A stretch of 64,000 nucleotides of DNA, from NCBI GenBank assembly GCA_965220835.1, contig OZ244842.1:744001-808000 (forward strand), in the 5' to 3' direction. Positions 53,372-62,100 of this stretch are shown here, one piece after another; positions within the stretch are counted from its first letter, which is position 1, and every line of letters starts with the position of its first letter. Made by a program: the position numbers and the translations under genes. The notes under the pieces were generated by a model that worked only from the letters and a program-made list of their open reading frames with translations, was not told the DNA's origin and made no database searches. The stretch comes from Azophilus sp965220835 (GTDB taxonomy: Bacteria; Pseudomonadota; Gammaproteobacteria; Pseudomonadales; Azotimanducaceae).

Positions 53372-56300
53372 CAGCCACCGGCACGCGATTGTTGCAACCG
53401 CACTGCTGGTGGCGGCGGCCTCGCTGCATGCGCCCGCCCAAGGTTTCTTCGGCGACCGCAAGGTCGTCTTCGATTGCCCGTGCAGCGCGGAGTTCACGCC
53501 GGACGGCGACAGCGGCGAGGGCGCAGTGACCTTGCGCTTCGGCCTGCGCAACCACCGTGACGTCCGCAGCGCCAGCTTGATTGTTGTCATACCGCCTTGG
53601 ACCACAAGCTCGGATGGCACCCAAGTGCGGTCCAACCTCGCCTTGGATGCGATACCGCTGCAAAGCCCCGCCTGGGAGCATGGGATTGCGGCAACGCGCA
53701 CGATTCAGGGGCTGACGCAATCGGCGCGCGTCCAGCAGCCCGGACCGAACGAGACCCTTGAGTTTCAGCTTTGGGAGGCCGATGGCGACTGGTCCAGCCG
53801 CGACGCGACTGGCCAACTGCAAGACTTCGCCTCAAGGCACGAGCGTCTCACGCTGTGGCCCGTCCCGGACGACCAGGCGGGCTCCACAACCCGCTACGTG
53901 GACATCCTGACGGACTCGGACGGCGACGGCGTGGGCGACGTGAACGAGCGCCTTGCGGGGGCCGACCCGGACGACCCGGCCGCAGCGCCGGGGTCGTCGG
54001 AGGTGGACGTGCTGTGGCTCTACCAAGCGTCCCTTGCCGCGCCGGACACGGTGCCCGCCTACCACCACGCGGCCGTCGTCACCAACGCCATGTTTGTCGA
54101 CAGCGGCACCAACGTGAGCTTGCGCACAGTTGGCTTCGTGGCCGTGGACGAGGGTGACATGAACCAGTACGGGGATGTGGAGGCGGAACGCTTGGAGGCG
54201 TTGCTAGATCGGCACGGCGCCGATTTGGCCAACTTGTGGTACAACCGTGATGATGGCATCAGAGACCCCTGCCCAAGAGGCGCAATCGGTTGCGCGATTG
54301 TGGGCGACCTCGAAGGGCGCGGCGCTTGGCGGCGGCCTTGGTGGCCATCTAACACAGCTGGTCCTTTGCCGGAGACGATCGCGCACGAACTGGGACATGT
54401 CCTGGGTCTCGTGCACTCGGCCCGGCAGGGCGAATCCTATGGCTCATTCCGTTGGTCCCGCGGGCACTACATCGGCGAGTGGGGGCCGTACAACGCCAAC
54501 GGCACGATCATGAGCTATGGGAACTTCCACAGTCCGGTGTTCTCCAGCCCGGCCTCGAACCAGTGCCAGCCATGGGGTGCCTGCGGCCTGCCCGCCACGC
54601 ACTTGCGCGGCGCCGATGCCGCTCGGAGCCTGGACCTCATGCGGTTCCAAGCTGCCAACTTGCGTGCGCAGAAGCCCGATGCCGACGGCGACGGCTTCGT
54701 GGATGCGGCCGACGCCTTCCCCAACGATGCGAGCGAATGGGCGGACCTGGACGGCGACGGAACCGGCGACAACGCCGACCCCGATTTGGACGGAGACGGC
54801 CGGGCCAACGCCGATGACGCCTTCCTCCGCGACCCCGACGAGTGGGCGGACCTGGACGGCGACGGCGTTGGCGACAATGCCGACCCGGACCGGGACGGCG
54901 ACGGCGTGGAAAACGGTGACGACCTGTTCCCGGATGACGCGCTCGACCACGCCGACTCGGACGGGGACGGCGTGGGGGACAACGCCCAGGCGCTGCACCC
55001 GTTCCGGGATGCGCAGCTGCGGGCCGCCGTCGAGCAGGCGCTGGGCAAGGCGGCGGGAGCCCCGATATCCGCGACGGAGATGGCAGGGCTTGCGGCGCTT
55101 CAGGTGGACAGCGCCGACGTCTCCGACCTGACGGGCCTGGAGCTGGCGACGGGGCTCAGAAGGTTGAGGCTCGACCTAGACAGGCTCGGGAACCGGGGCA
55201 CCTATGAGGATGGCGTGGCGGACCTGACCCCACTCGCTGCTCTGCAGGCGCTGGAGACGCTTTGGCTGAGCATCTCGCCACGCCTCACCGATCTCTCGCC
55301 CCTTGACGGCTTGCGCAACCTCAAGTCGCTGCGACTGTTGGGTTCTTCGAGACTTCCGCGAAGCGGCGTTCGGAATCTCAAGGCGCTGGAATCCCTGCCG
55401 CTGACCGAACTGGTGATCAGGTACGCGAGCGTGAGCGACACCTCGCCGCTTTCCGGGCTGAGCCAGCTAGAGTTCCTTGACTTGGCTTACAACCGGGTCA
55501 CGGACCTGTCCGGCCTGTCCGGGCTGTCCCAACTGCTGGACTTGAAATTGTCCAGCAACGACATTGCGGACATTGCCCCGCTTGCCGGACTGTCGAAGTT
55601 GCGAAGCATTGACCTGAGTCACAACCGTGTCGCTGACGTCTCGCCGTTGTCGGGGCTTTCCCAGCTTGTCACCCTCCGACTCAACAGCAACAGAATAGGG
55701 AAAGTCTCCGGCTTGGGCGGGCTCACGAGTCTTTCACTGCTCCATCTCAGAAGCAACCTTATCGAGGATGCCTCCACCCTGACCGCACCCGCTGGCCTCC
55801 GTCAACTTTACGTCGGCGGGAATCCCATGTCCTTCAGGGACTTCCTGGAGGACTTTGAGCCTGGCCCGGACCTTCACATCCTCGGTCTGAACGACGCCAA
55901 TGTCGATGACCTCGCGCCGCTGGCCGACTTCATGGAACGGTCCGGGCTGCGGAAGTGGACCTTTTACCTGAACCGCAACCCCTTCAGTGACCTAGGTCCG
56001 CTGCTTCGCCCCGCACTTTGGGAACGCAATTCGTCGATCGTTGTTTACGGGGTGAGCCTCGACCGGGACGGCGCGGACGCCGACATCGCCCAGCTGGAGG
56101 CTTGGGGCGTCAGCGTCATTGGCTACCGACCCGACCCCTACAATGCGACAAGGGCCGTGAACTTCCCCGACCGGCGCCTGGGCGTCTTCATTCAAGAAGA
56201 AGCCGCCGCCTGGGGCTCAGGATTGGTGGACCAGCCCGTCACGCCGGCAAAAGCCGTAGTGATTCAGGAGATTAACGCCTTCGGCCAAGGCATCGCCGAC

Positions 56301-58208
56301 CTCACGGGCCTGGAGGCGGCGACCGGCCTGCGGCGCCTGCACCTGGGCGGGAACGCGGTGGCCGACCTGTCGCCCATTCTTGGCTTGGAGGCGCTCGACT
56401 ACGTGGACCTGGACGGCAACCCGCTCTCCGAAGCGGCGCTGAACGTCCAGGTGCCGGCGCTGCTGGCGGACCGCGTGGACGTGCAGCTTGACCGGTTGTC
56501 CTGGCGCCTGCCCGCGGGCGGGCCGGACGCGACGTTCGCCACCCAGGGCTACTTCGCCGCCCGGCTGGGCGTGCCGGCCACCTCCGGCATCGCCTTCAGC
56601 GCGTCGAGCGGCAACGCCTTCCTGAGCCCCAGCGTCGCCGCCGACGGCACGCTCAGGCTGGCGCCGCGCCGGATCGCCGGCCCGGCCGAGGTGGTCGTTG
56701 AGGCGCGGGCGGGCGGCGAGTTGGCGAAGCTGGCCTTCACCGTGGTGGCGCGCAAGGACGTCCCGCTGTTCCTCGGGGTTGCCGACGGCGGCCGGCGCGA
56801 GAGCTTCCTGCGGGTGATGAACCACGCGAGCCGGGCCGGGGACGTGCGCATCGAGGCCACGGACGCCTTAGGGCACCGCCCGGAGGCGGTGCTGCTGTCG
56901 CTGGACGCGGGGCAGGCCGTGCAGCTGACCTCCCGGGAGCTTGAGGAGGGCAACGCGGCCAAGGGGCTGCCCAAGGGCATCGGGGAGGGCGAGGGCGACT
57001 GGCGCCTGGCGCTCTCGGGGGCGCTGAACGCGGAGGCGCTGTCCAGCTTCCGGGCCGGGGACGGGCTGGTGACCGCGGTGAACGCCGCGGCGCGCAGGGC
57101 GGACGGCGGGCCGCTCAGCATCGGCTTCCTCAACCCGGGCAGCAACCACCGGCAGCAGAGCCGCCTGCGGCTGGTCAACCCGGGCGTGGAGGCGGCGACG
57201 GTGCGCATCACGGGCACGGATGACGCGGGCGCACCGGGGGCGGGCGCGGTGTCGGTGGATGTTCCCGCCGGGCACGCCCTGACGTTCACGGCGGCGGAGC
57301 TGGAGAGCGGGCACGCGCCGGGGCTTTCGGGCGCGCTGGGCGACGGGCATGGCAAGTGGCGGCTGCGGATCGAGTCGGACGGCGCGGCCGCCGCCATGAG
57401 CCTTGTCGAGGCCCCGGCCGGCCACCTCGCCAACCTCTCGGCGCCGGCGGAGGCGGCGCGCCCGGACGGCGCCCGGACGGTGCCCTTCCTCCCGTCGGCC
57501 TCGGACGCGCGGGGGCGGCAGGGCTTCATGCGCGTGGTGAACCGCTCCGGCGCTTCGGGCGCGGTGCGCATCCGGGCGTTCGACGGCTCGGACTTCGCCT
57601 ACGGCCCGGTCACCCTGTCGCTTGGCCCGCACCAGGCGCGGCAGTTCAGCTCCCGCGACCTGGAGTCGGGCAACGCGGCCCGGGGCCTGTCGGGGTCGAC
57701 GGGCGCGGGGCGCGGGGACTGGCGGCTGGAGCTGGACGGCGACCTGGACTTCGAGGCGTCCGCGTACGTGCGCTACCTGCGGGCGGACGACGGGTTCCTG
57801 ACGTCGCTGCAGTCGTTCGCGCCGGAGCTGGACGCGGGCCTGACGCACCGCATCGCCTTCTTCAACCCCGGCAGCAACCCGCGGCAGGTGAGCCGCCTGC
57901 TGCTCGTGAACAGGGGCGCCGCCGACGCGCAGGCGGCCATCGCCGGCATCGACGACGCGGGGCGCTCGCACGGCGGCCCGGTGCGGGTGCGGGTGCCGGC
58001 GGGCGGTTCCGTTGCCTTGGGCGCGAAGGCGCTCGAGGAGGGCGCGTCGGGCTTCGAGGGCTCGTTGGGGGACGGGCGGGGCAAGTGGCGGCTGTGCGTG
58101 ACGTCGGACGCGCCGATCCTGGCCATGAGCCTGCTGGAGACGCCCACCGGCCACCTGACCAACATGTCCACCCTGCCGGACCTGTTCGACTGCGCCGATG
58201 CGGACTAG
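53361..58208 (+). CDS. Giant secreted metalloprotease-LRR protein, copy 2
   Basis: 1615 residues, same domain order as copy 1. The ATG at 53361 lies inside the last codons of copy 1 (GCCGATGCGGACTAG), so translation is probably coupled. The signal peptide is about 9-27 (IVATALLVAAASLHAPAQG); the longer N-terminus of copies 1 and 3 is missing. Zinc site is AHELGHVLGLVHSARQ, Met-turn NGTIMSYG. Two 22-residue LRRs present in copies 1 and 3 are absent, and the LRR sequence is the most diverged of the three. The first ~450 bases after the signal peptide are almost identical to copy 3, and the last 1929 bases to copies 1 and 3, so the gene is mosaic. Confidence 0.88.
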   Translation: MRTSSHRHAIVATALLVAAASLHAPAQGFFGDRKVVFDCPCSAEFTPDGDSGEGAVTLRFGLRNHRDVRSASLIVVIPPWTTSSDGTQVRSNLALDAIPLQSPAWEHGIAATRTIQGLTQSARVQQPGPNETLEFQLWEADGDWSSRDATGQLQDFASRHERLTLWPVPDDQAGSTTRYVDILTDSDGDGVGDVNERLAGADPDDPAAAPGSSEVDVLWLYQASLAAPDTVPAYHHAAVVTNAMFVDSGTNVSLRTVGFVAVDEGDMNQYGDVEAERLEALLDRHGADLANLWYNRDDGIRDPCPRGAIGCAIVGDLEGRGAWRRPWWPSNTAGPLPETIAHELGHVLGLVHSARQGESYGSFRWSRGHYIGEWGPYNANGTIMSYGNFHSPVFSSPASNQCQPWGACGLPATHLRGADAARSLDLMRFQAANLRAQKPDADGDGFVDAADAFPNDASEWADLDGDGTGDNADPDLDGDGRANADDAFLRDPDEWADLDGDGVGDNADPDRDGDGVENGDDLFPDDALDHADSDGDGVGDNAQALHPFRDAQLRAAVEQALGKAAGAPISATEMAGLAALQVDSADVSDLTGLELATGLRRLRLDLDRLGNRGTYEDGVADLTPLAALQALETLWLSISPRLTDLSPLDGLRNLKSLRLLGSSRLPRSGVRNLKALESLPLTELVIRYASVSDTSPLSGLSQLEFLDLAYNRVTDLSGLSGLSQLLDLKLSSNDIADIAPLAGLSKLRSIDLSHNRVADVSPLSGLSQLVTLRLNSNRIGKVSGLGGLTSLSLLHLRSNLIEDASTLTAPAGLRQLYVGGNPMSFRDFLEDFEPGPDLHILGLNDANVDDLAPLADFMERSGLRKWTFYLNRNPFSDLGPLLRPALWERNSSIVVYGVSLDRDGADADIAQLEAWGVSVIGYRPDPYNATRAVNFPDRRLGVFIQEEAAAWGSGLVDQPVTPAKAVVIQEINAFGQGIADLTGLEAATGLRRLHLGGNAVADLSPILGLEALDYVDLDGNPLSEAALNVQVPALLADRVDVQLDRLSWRLPAGGPDATFATQGYFAARLGVPATSGIAFSASSGNAFLSPSVAADGTLRLAPRRIAGPAEVVVEARAGGELAKLAFTVVARKDVPLFLGVADGGRRESFLRVMNHASRAGDVRIEATDALGHRPEAVLLSLDAGQAVQLTSRELEEGNAAKGLPKGIGEGEGDWRLALSGALNAEALSSFRAGDGLVTAVNAAARRADGGPLSIGFLNPGSNHRQQSRLRLVNPGVEAATVRITGTDDAGAPGAGAVSVDVPAGHALTFTAAELESGHAPGLSGALGDGHGKWRLRIESDGAAAAMSLVEAPAGHLANLSAPAEAARPDGARTVPFLPSASDARGRQGFMRVVNRSGASGAVRIRAFDGSDFAYGPVTLSLGPHQARQFSSRDLESGNAARGLSGSTGAGRGDWRLELDGDLDFEASAYVRYLRADDGFLTSLQSFAPELDAGLTHRIAFFNPGSNPRQVSRLLLVNRGAADAQAAIAGIDDAGRSHGGPVRVRVPAGGSVALGAKALEEGASGFEGSLGDGRGKWRLCVTSDAPILAMSLLETPTGHLTNMSTLPDLFDCADAD
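56280..58208 (+). repeat. Conserved 3' block, copy 2 (1929 bp)
   Basis: Same length as 51443-53371. The differences cluster in the last ~330 bp (for example around 57898-57945, where copies 1 and 3 agree with each other against copy 2), which suggests separate conversion tracts. Confidence 0.9.
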
Positions 58209-58240
58209 CGGCCGCCTTGAGGTGCTGCCAGCCGCGGGCG

Positions 58241-58384
58241 GAGCCGTTGGCAACCCGCGACCAAACCGTCGAGGGCGGCCGCCATGTTGACAAGTTCTTG
58301 CACATCATGCAGGGTTGTTCCATCGCCGGGCGGGAGACCATCATCGATAACGCAGGTGACTTGGACGGGCAATCGCATGGTTGA
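58241..58384 (+). pseudogene. Second decayed copy of the NTF2-like 3' end
   Basis: Reads EPLATRDQTVEGGRHVDKF, continues to IAGRETIIDNAGD and ends at TGA 58382-58384. It aligns with QTLAGRNEIVAGGRYVDKF and IAEREIIIENAGD of the intact gene at 47500. No start or N-terminal half remains. It lies between copy 2 and the prodomain-like gene, in the same relative place as the fragment before copy 1. Remaining bases to 58450 resemble the copy 1 leader. Confidence 0.85.
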
Positions 58385-58450
58385 CGCCTTGCGCAATGAT
58401 GGGGCTTGGCCAATGCGCCTAGCCGTCAGGCAGCCGCGCACCCCAGCCCC

Positions 58451-59170
58451 ATGGCTGAATCCCCCATGAAGCGGCTCCAGCAGCTGGCCCGGCTCATCAA
58501 CTGGCGTTGGCTTGGTGTGGCGGCGGCAGTGCTGGCGGGCATCGGGATCGCCTGGATGGCCAACGCGCCGCAACGGACCGCCAACGAGGCCTCTGATGGC
58601 GATGCCGTCACGCCGTCACCCGAGGCGCCCGTGGTCGCCCAACGGCCCGCACGAGGGCCCGCATCCCCCTCGCCTGGGCCCCCCGAACCGATGCCCGAAC
58701 CCCTGTGGCAGGTGATTGACGAGGCCGGCGTCCCGGCGCTGCCGCCCTATGACGAGCGCTGGTCCAAGGCGGGCCGCGTGCTGGTGCGGCTGTCCGCGGA
58801 CTTGGCGGCGGCGGGCAGCCTGGAGGTCGGGGACCGCATCACGCTGGCCCTGCCGCAGCTCGGCAAGTCACGCGCCGCGTCCATCGACGCGGTGGATGAC
58901 GGCGGCGGCGCTCGCTCGCTGCTCGGCCGGGCGGCGTGGAGCGAGGGCCGTGCGCAGCGGTGGGTCGTGACCGTGGCACCGACCAGCCTGTTCGCGTGGA
59001 TTGACACCCCGCAAGGCCCCCACGAGCTTTCCGTCCGGCATGGGGAGCGGCTGGGCTGGCTGCTGCCGAGCGCAAGCAGGATGGCCGGTTTCGATTTCAG
59101 CAAGCCGGACACCTTCGCTGTTGACGAGCATGGACGCCGCGTGCCGGCGGGGGAGCGGAACCGACGATGA
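58451..59170 (+). CDS. Membrane-anchored protein resembling a detached protease prodomain
   Basis: 239 residues from the ATG at 58451 (58466 also possible). One N-terminal membrane segment is at about 17-36 (WRWLGVAAAVLAGIGIAW). A Pro/Ala-rich linker spans about 50-85. Then a beta-rich domain: VGDRITLALPQLGKSRAASI, GGARSLLGRAAWSEGRAQRW, SLFAWIDTPQGPHELSVRHG. This order (barrel, 'GR' strand, Gly/Trp strand, 'TPQG') resembles the N-terminal propeptide of secreted metalloproteases, but the protease is encoded by the next gene, whose ATG overlaps this stop (ATGA). Likely a periplasm-facing chaperone or inhibitor. No equivalent precedes copies 1 or 2. Family assignment is tentative. Confidence 0.65.
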   Translation: MAESPMKRLQQLARLINWRWLGVAAAVLAGIGIAWMANAPQRTANEASDGDAVTPSPEAPVVAQRPARGPASPSPGPPEPMPEPLWQVIDEAGVPALPPYDERWSKAGRVLVRLSADLAAAGSLEVGDRITLALPQLGKSRAASIDAVDDGGGARSLLGRAAWSEGRAQRWVVTVAPTSLFAWIDTPQGPHELSVRHGERLGWLLPSASRMAGFDFSKPDTFAVDEHGRRVPAGERNRR

Positions 59171-62100
59171 AGAACGGCACCGCTGGGCATCCGTCGCGGG
59201 GAGGCGGAGGCCGGCCGGCGCTTCTCGCGACCGCACTGCTGGTCGTGGCGGCCTCGCTGCATGCGCCCGCCCACGGTTACGGGGGCGACCGCAAGGTCGT
59301 CTTCGAGTGCCCGTGCAGCGCGGAGTTCACGCCGGACGGCGACAGCGGCGAGGGCGCGGTGACCTTGCGCTTCGGCCTGCGCAACCACCGTGACGCCCGC
59401 AGCGCCAGCTTGATTGTCGTCATACCGCCTTGGACCACAAACTCGGATGGCACCCAAGTGCGGTCCAACCTCGCCTTGGATGCGATACCGCTGCAAAGCC
59501 CCACCTGGGAGCACGGGATTGCGGCAACGCGCACGATTCAGGGGCTGACGCAATCGGCGCGCGTCCAGCAGCCCGGACCGAACGAGACCCTTGAGTTTCA
59601 GCTTTGGGAGGCCGATGGCGACTGGTCCAGCCGCGACGCGACTGGCCGACTGCAAGACTTCGCCTCAAGGCACGAGCGTCTCACGCTGTGGCCCGTCCCG
59701 GACGACCAGGCGGGCTCCACAACCCGCTACGTGGACATCCTGACGGACTCGGACGGCGACGGCGTGGGCGACGTGAACGAGGGCCTGGCGGGGACCGACC
59801 CGGACAACCCGGCCGCAGCGCCGGGGTCGTCGGAGGTGGACGTGCTGTGGCTCTACCAAGCATCGCTCGCCGCGCCGGACACGGTGCCCGAGTACCACCA
59901 CGCGGCCGTCGTCGCCAACGCCATGTTCGTCGACAGCGGCACCAACCTGCGGCTGCGCACGGTGGGCTTCGCGGCCGTGGACAACAGCGACATGACCGAG
60001 TGGGGAACTGTGGAGGAGGAACACTTGGGCGTGTTGCTGGATCAGCACGGCGCTGACTTGCACAACTTCTGGTATGACCGTGGGGATGGGATCAGAGACT
60101 ATTGCCCAACAGGCGCAATCGGTTGCGCGGGATTGGGCGACTTTTCGGGACGCGGTGTTTGGAGCCCCGCCCTGTCCTTCACATCCCGTGCTTGGCCCGA
60201 TTTGATCGCGCACGAACTCGGGCATGTCTTGGGCCTCGCGCACTCGGCCCGTCAGGGCGAATCCTACGGCTCATTCCGTTGGTCCCGCGGGCACTACATC
60301 GGCGATTGGGAGCCGCACAACACCAACGGCACGATCATGAGCTATGGGAAATTCCACAGTCCGGTGTTCTCCAGCCCGGCCCTGGACCAGTGCCAGCCTT
60401 GGGGTGCCTGCGGCCTGCCCGCCACGCACCTGCGCGGCGCCGACGCCGCTCGGAGCCTGGACCTCATCCGGTTCCAGGCCGCCAAGGTGCGCGGGCCAAA
60501 GCCCGACACCGACGGCGACGGCTTCGTGGATGCGGCCGATGCCTTCCCCAACGATGCGAGCGATTGGGCGGACCTGGACGGCGACGGAACCGGCGACAAC
60601 GCCGACCCCGATATGGACGGCGACGGCCGGGCCAACGCCGATGACGCCTTCGCCCACGACCCCGACGAGTGGGCGGACCTGGACGGCGACGGCGTTGGCG
60701 ACAACGCCGACCCGGACCGGGACGGCGATGGCGTGGAAAACGGTGACGACCTGTTCCCGGATGACGCGCTCGACCACGCCGACTCTGACGGGGACGGCGT
60801 CGGCGACAACGCCCAGGCGCTGCACCCGTTCCGGGACGCGAAGCTGCGGGCCGCCGTCGAGCAGGCGTTGGGCAAGGCGGCGGGAGCCCCCATATCCGCG
60901 ACGGATATGGCAGGGCTTGCGGCGCTTGAGGCTTTCAGCACCGGCATCTCCGACCTGACCGGCCTGGAGCTGGCGACGGGGCTCACGAAGCTGAACCTCG
61001 ACAGTTTGCGTGGGGGGTACCGTGGCACCAATGAGGGAGGAGTGGTGGACCTGACCCCACTCGCCGATCTGCAAGCGCTGGAGACGCTTTCGCTGGCCAT
61101 GTCGCCATCGCTCACCGACCTGTCGCCCCTTGCCGGCTTGCGCAACCTAAAGTCGCTGGGACTGACGGCATCTTCGATACGGCCGCCAAGCGGGGTTCGG
61201 GACCTCAAGGCGCTGGAATCCCTGCCGCTGACCGAGCTGGTGATCAACCGCGCGAGCGTGAGCGACGTCTCGCCGCTCTCCGGGCTGTCCCAGCTGGCGC
61301 ACCTTGACTTGAACAGCAACCAGGTCACGGACCTCTCCGGCCTGTCCGGGCTGTCCCAGCTGCAGCACTTGGCCTTGTTTGGCAACGGCGTTTCGGACAT
61401 TGCCCCGCTCGCCGGACTGTCGAACCTGAGGACGCTCCGCTTGGGTCTAAACCTTGTGACTGACATCTCCCCGTTGTCGGGGCTTTCCCTGCTTGGCACG
61501 CTCTCGCTTGCCGACAACAAAATCAGGGACGTCACCGGCCTGGGAAGGCTTACGGGCCTCTCATCGCTCAGCCTCAGGAACAACCTCGTGGCGGACATTG
61601 CCCCGCTGTCGAGCCTGCTTCAACTCGACTACCTTAACCTCAACCACAACTCCATCTCGGACGTTTCCCCACTTTCAAGCCTGCTTCAACTGGGAAGCCT
61701 GTACGTTGCGCACAATGCAATTGCGGACCTCTCCCCCCTGACCGCGCTCACCGGCCTCCGTTCCCTCAATGTTGGCGGTCATCCGATGTCCTTCAGCGAC
61801 TTCCTGGAGGACTTTAGGCCTGGCCCGCAATTCCGCTATCTCGACCTGTCCTACGCCAAGGTCGACGACCTCGCGCCGCTGGCCGACTTCATGGAACGGT
61901 CCGGGGCACGGAAGTGGACACTTTACCTGAGCTACAACCCATACAGGAACCTCGGCCCGCTGGTTCGGCCGGCGATCTGGGAACGCGGTTCGCGAATCAC
62001 TCTTGTCGGCGTGAGCCTCGATCGGGACGGCGCGGACGCCGACATTGCCCAGCTGGAGGCTTGGGGCGTCACCGTCTCGGGCTACCGACCCGAAGCCGAC

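Noticed and set aside
52031..53701. Long minus-strand reading frames across the protease-LRR genes (also 56868-58253 and 62827-63930)
   Set aside because: Arg/Pro-rich translations typical of antisense frames in very GC-rich DNA; they repeat only because the sense genes repeat, and show no signal, motif or ribosome site.
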